Below, in pieces: positions 17,102-26,330 of a DNA stretch of 64,000 nucleotides. Source of the stretch: Bdellovibrionales bacterium (lineage in GTDB: Bacteria; Bdellovibrionota; Bdellovibrionia; Bdellovibrionales; UBA1609); assembly GCA_019637855.1 (NCBI GenBank), contig JAHBUX010000001.1, positions 395,337 to 459,336 on the forward strand, given 5' to 3'. The position numbers were made by a program, and so were the translations under genes. The stretch's first letter is position 1; each line of letters begins with the position of its first letter. The notes below the pieces were generated by a model, which searched no databases, was not told the origin of the DNA, and saw only the letters and a list, made by a program, of their open reading frames with translations.

Positions 17102-18091
17102 TTGGCCAAGAAAGACTTTTACAGTGTGCTCGGAGTCTCCCGCCAAGCCACGGCGGATGAAATCAAAAAGGCTTATCGCAAGCTGGCCATGAAGTTTCAT
17201 CCCGACAAAAATCCCGGTGATAAATCGGCGGAGGAGCGTTTCAAAGAAGCCACTGAGGCTTACGACGTGCTCTCGGATGCCAAGAAAAAACAGATGTACG
17301 ACCAATTCGGTCATGCAGGCTTTCAGCAAGGCGGCGGCCCCAATCCCTTTCAGCAGGGCTTTGAAGGTTTCAACCAATATCAATCGGGCAATATGGGAGC
17401 CGGCGGCCCCGAGGCATTTCAAGATATGTTTGGCGATTTCTTCGGCGAATTCTTTTCGGGGGATCCGACGGGTCGCCGAGGCTTTCGCCAGGAGAATCGA
17501 GGCGCTGATCTACGCTACACTCTGAATATCACCTTGGAAGAGGCAGCCACCGGCACCGAAAAACGCATCTCGTTCGTGCGCCATCGTAATGGCAAAGAAG
17601 ACACGGCGAAGCTGTCCATCACAGTTCCCGCCGGGGTGAAGGCGGGTCAACGTTTAAAATTGCGCAGCGAGGGTGACGGCCCTGCGGGCAATGGCAAACC
17701 TGGCGACCTGTACGTGATCGTGAACTTCCAAGACCATCCTTTGTTCAAACGCAAAGACAACGATGTGCTTATGGAACTGCCCGTGTCCTTCGTCGATGCG
17801 CTACTCGGCACACAGCTCGAAGTTCCGACTCTGACCGGCAAAGCGATGCTAAGCATCCCCAGCGGCACACACCCGGGCCAAATCTTTCGCCTCAAAGGCA
17901 AAGGCTTTCCCGACATCGGCGGTTATGCACCAGGCGATATGTTGATCAAAATCATTGTGGATGTTCCCAATAAAGTAAGCGAAGAGGAGCGTCAGGCGCT
18001 CGAAAAATTGCGAAAATCTTCGTCTACCTCTCCCCTAGTGAGCGAATTCAGGGATAAGATGAAGCGCTTGTTACAACAGAGGTCTTCATGA
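17102..18091 (+). CDS. DnaJ-family co-chaperone without zinc finger (type B, CbpA-like)
   Basis: Hsp40 protein that stimulates DnaK ATPase and delivers substrates. The J domain (about residues 1-70) has the HPD motif (KFHPDKNPG). A Gly/Phe-rich region follows ([14 protein letters not shown]). Two C-terminal beta-domains span about 135-325 ([19 protein letters not shown] onward). The four CxxCxGxG zinc repeats of DnaJ proper are absent, so this is a type II protein like CbpA. An ATG at 17096 abuts the GGGAG ribosome-binding site with no spacing, whereas the TTG at 17102 has 6 bases of spacing; I chose TTG. Its stop overlaps the next gene as ATGA. It may be the main DnaJ partner of this GrpE, or a paralogue. 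Confidence 0.9.
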   Translation: MAKKDFYSVLGVSRQATADEIKKAYRKLAMKFHPDKNPGDKSAEERFKEATEAYDVLSDAKKKQMYDQFGHAGFQQGGGPNPFQQGFEGFNQYQSGNMGAGGPEAFQDMFGDFFGEFFSGDPTGRRGFRQENRGADLRYTLNITLEEAATGTEKRISFVRHRNGKEDTAKLSITVPAGVKAGQRLKLRSEGDGPAGNGKPGDLYVIVNFQDHPLFKRKDNDVLMELPVSFVDALLGTQLEVPTLTGKAMLSIPSGTHPGQIFRLKGKGFPDIGGYAPGDMLIKIIVDVPNKVSEEERQALEKLRKSSSTSPLVSEFRDKMKRLLQQRSS

Positions 18092-20088
18092 TTTGGATTC
18101 GCGCCCTCTTAGCTACGCTTGTGATCGCCCTTTTGTCCTGCACTTCGGCGCCTAAAAAACAGGCGCCTGCGGTTGCACCTTATGATGCTAAAAAAGAACT
18201 GTCTCAGGCCCAGATCGATGCCGCTGCCGGTTCTGACAAAAAGGCCATTGCTCGTCTGCGGGCGCTGATCACTAAACATCCCAAATCGGACGTGGCCGAC
18301 GATGCGGCCGTTCAGCTCGCGAAGATTTACTTTAAGCAGAATCAGTTTGAAGCCGCCTATCGCAGTTACATGAGCGTGGTGGACTCTGACGTGTTCAGTC
18401 CCAACGAGGCCGAGGCCTTGCTGGGAGCTGCAAAGTGTTTGCACAAACTAGGTCGCCTGGACGAATCCCTGGCTCTTGCTACCCGTGGTTTAAACATTCC
18501 CGGTGTTTCCGAAGCGCAGAAACTCGACTTTCAGCGCCATCGCTACAACTTGTTGAGCGCCACGGGGGATCGATTGGAAGCCTTGCGCGCGCTCGCCTTT
18601 ATCTATGCAAAAGACGCGCGGCCCGACGTGAAGAGCAATGCGCAAGCCCGTGCGCAAGAGATCGTGAATCTAGGTTTGAGTGAAACCGATCTGGACAAAG
18701 TGGTGGATAACGAAGAGTTCGGTTTTATCCGCCCCCAAGCCGCTTATCGTTTGGCCCTGTTCCGCTTGCGGCAAAAAGACTTTAACGGCGCTCGCTCTCT
18801 GTTCGCCAAAGCCGCGGAGACCGGCCAGGGCACACCGATTCAGGCACAAGCACAAAGTTATTTGGCGCAGATCGATTCACGCCGCACGGTCGACCCGTAC
18901 ACCATTGGAACCGTTCTTCCCCTCACCGGTAAGTACGCTCCGATGGCGCAAAAGACCTTGCGCGGTTTGCAACTCGGCCTGGGTATCTATGGTAATGATC
19001 GCAGCTCCTTTAAACTTGCCGTTGTGGATAGCGAAGGTACGCCCGAGGGTGCGCGCAAAGGGGTTGAGCGTTTGGTGACCGAAGACAATGTGATCGCCGT
19101 CGTTGGCAGTCTACTGAGCCGTACGGCCTCCAGTGTGGCCGGAAAAACCGAAGAGCTCGGCGTACCCTCGATCGCTCTATCGCAAAAGTCGGGACTGACC
19201 GAAGCAGGTGCTTACATTTTCCGCAATGCGGTGACCAGCGAAATGCAGGTAAAGGAATTGGTTCGGATTGCGATGGAGCAAATGGGCTTAAAGCGCTTTG
19301 CCATGCTCTATCCGAACGAAGCTTACGGCATTGAGTACGCCAACCTGTTCTGGGACGAAGTCCTGGCGCGGGGCGGGACTATCACCGGTGCTCAGCCCTA
19401 CAGCCCTTCAGAAACCGACTTCCGCGGCCCCATCAAACGCCTGGTGGGAACGTACTATTTAGACGATCGCAAAAGCGAATATCAGAATCGCGTGCGCGAA
19501 TACTATAAGAAAGAAAAAAAGTTGAAGGCGCGACAGAGTCCGCCCGACGATCTGCTGCCGCCGGTGGTGGACTTCGATGCCATCTTTATTCCTGACTCCC
19601 CCAAGGCCGTAGGCCAAATCGCACCGATGTTGGCCTATCAGGGCGTGAGCAAAGTGCGCTTGCTGGGCACCAATGTGTGGAACAGCTCGGATTTCGTTCG
19701 GCGCGGCGAGAAAAACGTTGAGAACGCTCTCTTTGTCGACAGCAATATGCTGAACGAAACCAGTTTTAAGAATTCGAAGTTTTTTAAAGAGTTCCAGCGC
19801 ATATTCGGCGAAGAACCCGGTATTTTCGAAACGCAGGGCTATGAAGTCGGTATGTTACTCCGACAAATGATCTCGGGCGGAGAACGCACACGCGTGGGCC
19901 TAGCCCAAACTCTAGCCCAGATCCGCCAGTTTCAAGGAGTAACCGGACCAATGGCAATGAATTCGCAGCGCGAATTGGTGCGGCCGCTAACTCCCTTCAC
20001 TGTAAAGCAAAGTGCAATTGTGATGTGGGATCCCAGCTTAGAGCTTCCCAGCGAGACCCCCACACAGAAAAAGACGCTGCGTAGATAA
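18088..20088 (+). CDS. Lipoprotein with TPR and periplasmic-binding-like domains (LpoA/LppC-like)
   Basis: 666-residue predicted outer-membrane lipoprotein; the signal has lipobox LLSC with Cys18. The N-terminal half (about 30-265) is built of TPR-like helical repeats ([26 protein letters not shown]). The C-terminal half resembles a type I periplasmic binding protein ([38 protein letters not shown]), as in LpoA, the activator of PBP1A, and in branched-chain amino-acid receptors. TPR plus PBP fold is the LpoA/YraM layout. A role in peptidoglycan synthase activation is therefore likely but inferred. Coupled to the dnaJ stop by a 4-base overlap; GTG or other starts are not needed. Confidence 0.83.
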   Translation: MIWIRALLATLVIALLSCTSAPKKQAPAVAPYDAKKELSQAQIDAAAGSDKKAIARLRALITKHPKSDVADDAAVQLAKIYFKQNQFEAAYRSYMSVVDSDVFSPNEAEALLGAAKCLHKLGRLDESLALATRGLNIPGVSEAQKLDFQRHRYNLLSATGDRLEALRALAFIYAKDARPDVKSNAQARAQEIVNLGLSETDLDKVVDNEEFGFIRPQAAYRLALFRLRQKDFNGARSLFAKAAETGQGTPIQAQAQSYLAQIDSRRTVDPYTIGTVLPLTGKYAPMAQKTLRGLQLGLGIYGNDRSSFKLAVVDSEGTPEGARKGVERLVTEDNVIAVVGSLLSRTASSVAGKTEELGVPSIALSQKSGLTEAGAYIFRNAVTSEMQVKELVRIAMEQMGLKRFAMLYPNEAYGIEYANLFWDEVLARGGTITGAQPYSPSETDFRGPIKRLVGTYYLDDRKSEYQNRVREYYKKEKKLKARQSPPDDLLPPVVDFDAIFIPDSPKAVGQIAPMLAYQGVSKVRLLGTNVWNSSDFVRRGEKNVENALFVDSNMLNETSFKNSKFFKEFQRIFGEEPGIFETQGYEVGMLLRQMISGGERTRVGLAQTLAQIRQFQGVTGPMAMNSQRELVRPLTPFTVKQSAIVMWDPSLELPSETPTQKKTLRR

Positions 20089-20132
20089 CCGAACGCATTA
20101 GGACCCGTTGTCCCAGGACAGGGAGGGTTCCA

Positions 20133-20495
20133 ATGCTCGATAAAACGATCCTTAGTGAGTGCCGACAAAAATTAATCGCGACCAAAGCGGATTTGCTTAA
20201 CCGCTTTCAAAACCACTTCAGCGACTTTCGCCAACGCGAACACGGTGGCGATGAAGCTGACCAAACGATGTCGCTCCAAGCAGAAAATCAGCTGTTCGCC
20301 ACTCATCAACGCCTACGCCAACAGCTGAGCGAGATCGAAAACGCCCTGATGCGAATTGAAAAAGGCACTTTTGGCATCTGTGAAGAAACAGAAGAGCCTA
20401 TTGAAAAAGAACGACTGCTAGCAATCCCGTGGACTCGTCTCAGTATTGAAGGCGCCGAGATTCGCGAATCGAATTCACAGGGGCGCGGTGCTTAA
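20133..20495 (+). CDS. DksA/TraR-family protein lacking the zinc-finger cysteines
   Basis: 120-residue relative of DksA, an RNA polymerase secondary-channel factor acting with ppGpp. The N-terminal coiled coil carries an acidic tip motif (GGDEADQTM) like the DxxDxA of DksA. The globular part has GICEETEEPIEKERL and then the PWTRLSIEGAE stretch, at the place of the C4 finger, but only one of the four cysteines remains. It is thus a zinc-independent type, as described for some DksA paralogues. The ATG at 20133 is preceded by GGGAGG at about 6 bases. It stands alone between the lipoprotein and lon. It may regulate transcription, but target genes are unknown. Confidence 0.85.
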   Translation: MLDKTILSECRQKLIATKADLLNRFQNHFSDFRQREHGGDEADQTMSLQAENQLFATHQRLRQQLSEIENALMRIEKGTFGICEETEEPIEKERLLAIPWTRLSIEGAEIRESNSQGRGA

Positions 20496-20506
20496 AAGCC
20501 GCGCCC
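20481..20506 (+). terminator. GC-rich hairpin around the DksA-like stop codon
   Basis: GGGCGCGG at 20481-20488 and CCGCGCCC at 20499-20506 form a perfect 8-bp stem; the 10-base loop contains the TAA stop at 20493-20495. No T-tract follows. It may be a weak or factor-assisted terminator. Confidence 0.4.
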
Positions 20507-20652
20507 GCAGGCCTAGATTGGGGTCCAGTTTAGGTCTGAGCTGGGGTTAAAAACACCTAATTCCCGACCAACCTCTCGTCTCTTACACTTAAAGCGTTTC
20601 AGAAAGCCCGCCGACAAGTTTCATACGAGCAACACCTTATCAAGAGGCTTTC

Positions 20653-23058
20653 ATGAGCTTTGACGACAGAGTATTAGAGATTCCCGAAACCCTTCCCATG
20701 CTGCCCGTGCGCGATATCGTGGTCTTCCCGTACATGATTCTTCCGCTGTACGTGGGACGCGAATCTTCGATCCGCGCCGTAGAGGAATCTCTGGCTAAGA
20801 ACCGCTTGATCTTCCTGGCTTCACAAAAAGAGATCACGGAAGAAAATCCGACAGAGAATTCCATCTACCGCGTCGGCACGATCGCGATGATCATGCGCAT
20901 GCGCAAACTCTCTGACGGCCGCGTGAAAATTTTAATTCAAGGTGTGAGCAAAGGCCGCATCAAGCGTTTCAGCAAGTCCGAGCCAAACTTCGAAGTCGCC
21001 GTTGAAAAGATCGAAGAAACACCGAATCAAGGTTCAAACGTTGAATACGAAGCCATGATCCGGAACGCCAAAGAGCATCTGGAAAAGATCATCGCTCTTG
21101 GCCGTATGCTTTCTCCCGATATCTTGCTCGTACTTGACGATGTCGCTGATCCGGGTCGTTTGGCTGATTTGATCGCCAGCAACCTCGGCTTGAAAGTTTC
21201 CGATGCTCAAAAAGTTTTGGAGACCTTCAATCCCAAAGAGCGTTTGATCTTGGTAAACGAGATCCTTGCCAACGAACTCGAAGTTTTGCAGATGCAGGCC
21301 CGTATCCGCTCGCAGGCCAAAGACGAGATGTCCAAGAGCCAGCGCGAGTACTTCTTGCGCGAACAAATGCGTGCAATAAAGAACGAGTTGGGCGAGAGCG
21401 ATTCAAAGACGGAAGAGATGGAAGAACTGCGCGAACGCGTGATCAAAGCCGGAATGCCGGACGCGGTTCAGATCGAGGCGTTGAAACAACTCGCACGTTT
21501 GGAGCGTATGCACCCGGACGCTTCTGAAGCCAGCATGGTTCGTACATACTTAGACTGGATGGTCGACCTCCCCTGGAACAAGAGCACTGTGGACAACTTG
21601 GATTTGGCACGCGCTCAGAAAATCTTGGACGAAGATCACTATGACCTGATGAAGGCCAAAGATCGAATCCTTGAGTTCTTGGCTGTACGCAAACTCAAAG
21701 AAAAGAATATGAAAGGCCCGATCCTGTGTTTCGTGGGCCCTCCTGGCGTGGGTAAAACTTCGCTGGGCAAATCGATCGCGCGCTCAATGGGCCGCGAATA
21801 CTTCCGTATCGCCCTGGGCGGGGTGAAAGACGAAGCTGAGATCCGCGGTCACCGCCGCACCTACGTCGGCGCCATGCCGGGCAAAGTTGTACAAGCTTTG
21901 AAGCAAGTGAAGACCAACAACGCCGTTATCGTTCTCGATGAGATCGACAAACTGGGTTCTGACTTCCGTGGCGACCCGTCGGCTGCCATGCTCGAAGTTC
22001 TGGACCCTGAACAAAACCACGCCTTCCGCGACAACTATCTGAACGTGGACTTTGACTTGAGCAACGTGCTGTTCATCGCCACCGCCAACGTTTATGAGAA
22101 CATCCCGGCCGCTTTGCGCGACCGTATGGAAACTTTGCACCTCAGCGGTTATACCGACAACGATAAGCTCCTGATCGCCAAGCAGCATTTGATCGAGCGT
22201 CAAATGGAGGCCAACGGCATCACCAATGCGCAAATCGAAGTCACCGACGACGGTTTGGCTTACCTGATCTCGCACTACACTCGTGAAGCGGGTTTGCGTA
22301 ACCTGGAGCGCGAAGTAGGATCGTTGTGCCGTAAAGTCGCTAAGAAATTCGTATTCGGTCACAAAGAGAAGATCATCGTGACCTCTGCCAATATTCCTGA
22401 GTTGCTCGGTCCCCCGCGCTACTTGAAGGAAGAAAAGCTGAAAGAAAACCAAGTGGGTATTTCGACCGGTCTGGCTTGGACACAGGCCGGCGGTGAAGTA
22501 CTCTACGTGGAGGCGCTGAAGATGCGTGGTAAAGGCGGTCTTATCCTCACCGGCCAATTGGGCGATGTGATGAAAGAGTCGGCCCGTGCTGCTTGGTCGT
22601 ACGCTCGCGCTCACTCGGAAGAGTTGGGTATCGATGAAGACTTCTTCGATAACTATGAAGTCCATATTCACTTACCCGCAGGCGCCATTCCTAAAGATGG
22701 TCCGTCGGCTGGTGTGACTATGGCCACGGCGTTGACAAGCTTGATGACTGGACAACCTGTACGTCGCGATATCGCCATGACTGGTGAGATCACGTTGTCA
22801 GGTCGCGTTCTGCCGGTTGGCGGCATCCGCGAAAAATCGCTGGCAGCTCTCACTCACGGCGTGACCACCATCATCTTGCCAATCGCCAACCAAAAAGATT
22901 TGGCGGATATTCCGGAAGAATTTAAGAAGAAATTGAGCTTCGTGTTTGTGGAAAACCTCGATGAAGTTTTCGCTATGGCCTTCGACAAGAAAGCACCCAA
23001 GCAAAAGCTCAAAGAGCGTCCACTCAAGAAGACCAAGTCTCCCGCAGCCGCGGCTTAA
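20653..23058 (+). CDS. lon: ATP-dependent protease La
   Basis: Cytosolic AAA+ serine protease degrading misfolded and regulatory proteins. 801 residues, the standard length. The N-domain LON substrate region covers about 1-200, the AAA module has Walker [10 protein letters not shown] near 362-370 and sensor regions, and the C-terminal S16 domain has Ser685 in [10 protein letters not shown] and Lys728 in the [10 protein letters not shown] segment, the Ser/Lys dyad. ATG 20653 has AAGAGGC 5 bases upstream. About 157 bases of upstream sequence separate it from the DksA-like gene and should hold its promoter, but I see no unambiguous hexamers or clear sigma-32 match. The C-terminus ends in a Lys/Pro/Ala tail. 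Confidence 0.97.
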   Translation: MSFDDRVLEIPETLPMLPVRDIVVFPYMILPLYVGRESSIRAVEESLAKNRLIFLASQKEITEENPTENSIYRVGTIAMIMRMRKLSDGRVKILIQGVSKGRIKRFSKSEPNFEVAVEKIEETPNQGSNVEYEAMIRNAKEHLEKIIALGRMLSPDILLVLDDVADPGRLADLIASNLGLKVSDAQKVLETFNPKERLILVNEILANELEVLQMQARIRSQAKDEMSKSQREYFLREQMRAIKNELGESDSKTEEMEELRERVIKAGMPDAVQIEALKQLARLERMHPDASEASMVRTYLDWMVDLPWNKSTVDNLDLARAQKILDEDHYDLMKAKDRILEFLAVRKLKEKNMKGPILCFVGPPGVGKTSLGKSIARSMGREYFRIALGGVKDEAEIRGHRRTYVGAMPGKVVQALKQVKTNNAVIVLDEIDKLGSDFRGDPSAAMLEVLDPEQNHAFRDNYLNVDFDLSNVLFIATANVYENIPAALRDRMETLHLSGYTDNDKLLIAKQHLIERQMEANGITNAQIEVTDDGLAYLISHYTREAGLRNLEREVGSLCRKVAKKFVFGHKEKIIVTSANIPELLGPPRYLKEEKLKENQVGISTGLAWTQAGGEVLYVEALKMRGKGGLILTGQLGDVMKESARAAWSYARAHSEELGIDEDFFDNYEVHIHLPAGAIPKDGPSAGVTMATALTSLMTGQPVRRDIAMTGEITLSGRVLPVGGIREKSLAALTHGVTTIILPIANQKDLADIPEEFKKKLSFVFVENLDEVFAMAFDKKAPKQKLKERPLKKTKSPAAAA

Positions 23059-23079
23059 GCCCCGCGGCCTCGGTGATTT

Positions 23080-23655
23080 ATGCGTGCGTTGGCATCGCTC
23101 CTGATTTGTTTTCTGATCCTGCCTACGCACGCTTCCTCTAAAGAGGCAGCGATTCGGCCTTTCACCCAACAAAATCAAAACTACATGAACGGCTTGCTTA
23201 AGCGCTGCGACGGCGGCGATGGGCAGTCGTGCTTCGACTACGCCGAATCTCTCAAGCTCTGGGGGCGTGAGAGCGACAAAAAACGTATTATCTACTTCAC
23301 TCGTCGCGGTTGCACTCTGGCTTACATGCCCGCCTGCAATATACCGGAGAAACCACAGAAGGCCCGCTTTGTAAGCAAAAGTCCCAGCTGTGGCGTAAGC
23401 GCGATTGCGGCGAGCGGTTTCACCGCTATCTATCTTCCTGATGGCCGTTCGGGCCTGCAAATTTCCAATGTCGGGAAGGGCTCTCTCTTAGAGAAATCCG
23501 GTTTACGCGCAGGCGATGTATTGACCAAAGTGAACGGTGTTAATTTCACCACAACGACACAAATCAGTCAGGCTCTCGAGAATGGCGGCGCTATGCTCGA
23601 AGTGGCGCGTGGGCCGAGCATAATTCCTTTTACGATTACTTGTCCTAAAAATTAA
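23080..23655 (+). CDS. Secreted PDZ-domain protein
   Basis: 191-residue protein with a signal peptide (residues 1-18, cut near THA-SS). The middle (about 30-95) has Cys pairs (KRCDGGDGQSCFDYAESL, RRGCTLAYMPACN) spaced like a Sel1/TPR-type repeat module stabilised by disulfides. The C-terminal part (about 120-190) is a PDZ domain: GLQISNVGKGSLLEKSGLRAGDV has the carboxylate-binding loop and the typical KSGLRAGD turn, then TKVNGV. No protease domain is attached, so it may act as a periplasmic adaptor or chaperone-like binder. It begins 21 bases after lon, possibly on the same transcript. Its stop overlaps the stop of the convergent gene by 4 bases. Confidence 0.8.
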   Translation: MRALASLLICFLILPTHASSKEAAIRPFTQQNQNYMNGLLKRCDGGDGQSCFDYAESLKLWGRESDKKRIIYFTRRGCTLAYMPACNIPEKPQKARFVSKSPSCGVSAIAASGFTAIYLPDGRSGLQISNVGKGSLLEKSGLRAGDVLTKVNGVNFTTTTQISQALENGGAMLEVARGPSIIPFTITCPKN

Positions 23656-24338
23656 TGTCTGGGCGCTTTCACGCGCACGAACGCAGGATCTCGCGTCAAC
23701 GCCGTGAACACATGATCCATAACAACTAACAAAATACGCTTAGCTTGAAAGTTCTCGATGTCGCCTTCGGTCCACACAACAAGTTTATCGGAGTGGGCCG
23801 GTGAAATCGGCAAAGCCGCGAACTCCTCAGCACGGCTCCACTTCAGTTCGAAATTCAGTCGCGGATTGCGACGGCGTATGATCTGAACCTCTTCTATCAA
23901 CAGATCGCTAAGACGCATGCGTCGTTCAGGCGTCACTTGAACTTCCACATCTTCCAACAACATCAAGAACGCGTACTGACCACAGATGCCATCGCCCTGA
24001 TCTTCCCAATTCAAACCTAAGGTGTGCGGGTTGGCGAAAACTTCAAGGCGTGGTTGGCGTACCCATTCAAACTCGTGACCGAGCGTCGGGCGCACGACCA
24101 CGCTGATCGATTCATGAGATAAAAAATCGAGAGATTCAAAATCACTGCCTTGTGGAAAGGCGGTGAAGCGATTGTTGAAATGAATTTGCGTCTGCAGAGA
24201 GTTCGCGACCAAGCGAAGGCGCTCGCTGATCTGAGTTCGTTTCGCGCCCAACAAACGTTCACAAGTCGTAGCCCACCACGATTTGGCGTGGGCCGGCACG
24301 GCCATCGCAAGCAAAAGGGCTATTAGAATGGGTCTCAT
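23652..24338 (-). CDS. Secreted protein of unknown function, possible papain-like fold
   Basis: No family recognised with certainty. 228 residues from ATG 24338; the open frame reaches a TTG at 24347. A signal peptide is clear (MRPILIALLLAMAVPAHA, cut near residue 18). A DGICGQYAFLMLLED segment at about 116-130 (Cys119) and a MDHVFTAL segment at about 207-214 (His209) recall the Cys and His boxes of papain-like or bacterial transglutaminase-like enzymes. This is a guess from motif shape, not a family match. There is no Shine-Dalgarno, but a TGGTATAGA extended -10 lies 9 bases upstream on the coding strand. Its stop overlaps that of the PDZ gene. Confidence 0.65.
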   Translation of the reverse strand: MRPILIALLLAMAVPAHAKSWWATTCERLLGAKRTQISERLRLVANSLQTQIHFNNRFTAFPQGSDFESLDFLSHESISVVVRPTLGHEFEWVRQPRLEVFANPHTLGLNWEDQGDGICGQYAFLMLLEDVEVQVTPERRMRLSDLLIEEVQIIRRRNPRLNFELKWSRAEEFAALPISPAHSDKLVVWTEGDIENFQAKRILLVVMDHVFTALTRDPAFVRVKAPRH

Positions 24339-24429
24339 TGGTCGCAATCTATACCATAAAGAAGGCCGTCCGTTTCAATCGGACTGCGTACGGAAAAGCG
24401 GAAATAAAATATTTACAGAGTACGGCGGG

Positions 24430-24936
24430 CTAAGCTTCCAATCCCAGGTCAAAATCAACAAGACCGGAGCTGGGCTTATTCTTTAAACGCGTATTGTCGT
24501 CTTCAAGGACGCGGACCAGAGTTTTCAGGTCCGCGACCTCTTCCTTGAGTTGCAGAATCTGCTCTTCCTTCTCCTGAAGGATGAGGGAGTAGGCCTTCTT
24601 GATTTCATTCAACAAGCCCTGTGTCGTCTTCCAAAACTGATCATGCTGATCCGGCTCGGCATTCAAGGGTGCGGTTGCGGGAGCAGATGCGGCCGGAGCA
24701 GCGACGGTCTTTTCTTGTGCCGGCGCCTGCGCATGAGACTTCACCGATGTTGGGGGGGCGATGGTCTCAGTCGCGGGTTGACCGACAAAGAGAGGGCCGT
24801 CCTTAAGGAGGTATTTCCCATCTATGAACTTGTACTCGATCTCACCCGCTTTGATGCGACGGCGGAGCGTGGACAAACTCACACGGAATTTGGCTGAATA
24901 CTCCATTAAGGTTAACCAGTTTTGAGTGTTCGACAC
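24430..24936 (-). CDS. HTH and coiled-coil protein, likely DNA-binding
   Basis: 168 residues. The N-terminal 50 look like a MerR/excisionase-type helix-turn-helix (LTLMEYSAKFRVSLSTLRRRIKAGEI, then EYKFIDGKYLL). An Ala/Pro/Thr-rich linker of about 45 residues follows, and residues about 95-155 are a strong coiled coil (LNEIKKAYSLILQEKEEQIL, LKEEVADLKTLVRVLEDD). This suggests a dimeric DNA-binding protein. The GTG start is decided by AGGAG at 24942-24946, five bases before it. The site is embedded in the palindrome at 24944-24961. The ATG two bases upstream is out of frame. A role in regulation is inferred only from domain shape. Confidence 0.78.
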   Translation of the reverse strand: MSNTQNWLTLMEYSAKFRVSLSTLRRRIKAGEIEYKFIDGKYLLKDGPLFVGQPATETIAPPTSVKSHAQAPAQEKTVAAPAASAPATAPLNAEPDQHDQFWKTTQGLLNEIKKAYSLILQEKEEQILQLKEEVADLKTLVRVLEDDNTRLKNKPSSGLVDFDLGLEA

Positions 24937-24943
24937 CCATTCT

Positions 24944-24961
24944 CCTTTGGTTAATCAAAGG
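24944..24961 (-). promoter_or_regulatory. Imperfect palindrome that can mask a ribosome-binding site
   Basis: CCTTTG at 24944-24949 and CAAAGG at 24956-24961 pair as a 6-bp stem with a 6-base loop. In the minus-strand mRNA the downstream arm overlaps AGGAG, the ribosome-binding site of the HTH gene. It could be an autoregulatory operator or a translational switch. Confidence 0.45.
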
Positions 24962-25064
24962 CTATGCCCCACGATTTGCGATGTAAAGGGGCGATGAGTA
25001 CTCATCATCAAAAACTAGGCCGTGGGCCTGAAATCCCTGTCCAAAGGCCAGTTCCGGGTGTGAG

Positions 25065-25078
25065 TGGTCAGGTGACCA
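25065..25078. promoter_or_regulatory. Palindrome upstream of the patatin-like gene
   Basis: TGGTCA at 25065-25070 and TGACCA at 25073-25078 are inverted copies two bases apart, 47 bases before the patatin GTG. The whole region 24937-25124 is the divergent promoter area for the HTH gene and the patatin-like gene. It is a plausible repressor site; the factor is unknown. Confidence 0.35.
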
Positions 25079-25124
25079 GGCCTTTTACTTCCCTTGAGTA
25101 GTCAGACTCAGGTACAGTGATTTC

Positions 25125-26330
25125 GTGAAGTTATCCGACAAAAAGCGAATTGCGCTGGTCTTGAGCGGAGGCGGTGTCAAAGCCGCGGCATTCCATATCG
25201 GTGTTTGCCTCGCACTGCGCGAAAAGGGTTTTAAATTCGGTGGCGGCAACAGCGCCAAGGACCGCCTGCTGTTTGAGGGAAAATCCCTGACCTTCAATGT
25301 TTACGTCGGCTCATCCGCCGGTTCCGTTGTCGCTGCCTTCTTAGCCGCTGGTCATTCTATCGATGCCATCATTGATGCGTTCACTCGCGGGACCGGACTG
25401 GACGCGCTGACCAAGGTCAAGAGCGAGGACACATATCTAAAACCCATCGGCTATCGCGATATTTTTGCCTTAAACATTGGAGCTGCTTCCGCCGCTCGAC
25501 TTTTGCCCAGCATCTTTCGCAAGCGCCTCAATGTGAGCGGCGGTTTCGAATCCCTGTTTAAAGAGGCTTTCAAAATAAACGGCGTGTTCACCACCCGCAA
25601 TTTAGAAAGATACATGCGCACCAATGTATTTCCCGAAAACGACTTTCACTCCTTAGGCGCAGAGCTTTACATTGTGGCCACACAGCTCAATCACTCGCGC
25701 AAGGCGGTCTTTGGTCCGTATGAAACCACCTCGAAAACGCGCGAAATCAAACGCGCCGGATACGCTAAAGTCAGTGAAGCCGTAGCCGCTTCCGCCGCCC
25801 TTCCCCCGTTTTTCGCGCCTTACGGCATTCGCAATATGAAGGGTAAAGAGATCTACTATTTTGATGGTGAAATCCGAGATACCTTGTCCACTCATATCGC
25901 TGCCGAACAAGGTGCCGATTTAGTGATCGCATCTTACTCAATTCAACCTTACCACTACACCCCTGAAATGGGATCGCTGCACGAATACGGAATGCCGTTG
26001 ATTTTCAACCAAGCACTCTATCAGGTCGTGCAAAAAAAGATCGAATCACACATCAAACATCAACACGATGTGCGCGCCATGATCCGTTCCGTCCAAGGTT
26101 ATATGCGCGAAGCCGGAATTGCCGAAGAGCACGTGCAGAAGCTGGTAGATATTTTGGTCCAACGCACCCATTTCAATCCCCATGTGGACTATATCTATAT
26201 TCATCCCCAACCTCATGATTTTGAATTCTTCTTCTACGATCACTTCTCGCTGAACGCGAAGGTTCTAACGGGCATCGTGCGCACCGGTTTTAAATCAGCA
26301 ATGAACACCTTACGCGCATACAATATCTAG
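25125..26330 (+). CDS. Patatin-like phospholipase
   Basis: Predicted serine acyl hydrolase acting on phospholipids. 401 residues. It has the oxyanion motif SGGGVKAAA (residues 14-22), the nucleophile elbow GSSAG with Ser64, and the catalytic Asp in YYFDGE with Asp247, forming the Ser-Asp dyad. There is no signal peptide (MKLSDKKRIALVLSGGG), so it is cytosolic, exported by another route, or membrane-associated. The GTG start lies without a Shine-Dalgarno but with a TACAGT hexamer 6 bases upstream. It is divergent from the HTH gene and shares its stop (CTAG) with the convergent methyltransferase gene. A role in lipid remodelling or prey lysis is possible but inferred. Confidence 0.88.
   Translation: MKLSDKKRIALVLSGGGVKAAAFHIGVCLALREKGFKFGGGNSAKDRLLFEGKSLTFNVYVGSSAGSVVAAFLAAGHSIDAIIDAFTRGTGLDALTKVKSEDTYLKPIGYRDIFALNIGAASAARLLPSIFRKRLNVSGGFESLFKEAFKINGVFTTRNLERYMRTNVFPENDFHSLGAELYIVATQLNHSRKAVFGPYETTSKTREIKRAGYAKVSEAVAASAALPPFFAPYGIRNMKGKEIYYFDGEIRDTLSTHIAAEQGADLVIASYSIQPYHYTPEMGSLHEYGMPLIFNQALYQVVQKKIESHIKHQHDVRAMIRSVQGYMREAGIAEEHVQKLVDILVQRTHFNPHVDYIYIHPQPHDFEFFFYDHFSLNAKVLTGIVRTGFKSAMNTLRAYNI

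Noticed and set aside
20496-20652. Sigma-32 heat-shock promoter for lon
   Set aside because: Expected for lon, but I could not find hexamers with acceptable match and spacing, so I did not annotate it.
21784-22671. 295-codon open frame antisense to lon
   Set aside because: It lies entirely inside lon, which has full family motifs. The frame arises from lon's codon bias and shows no recognisable protein motif or start signal.
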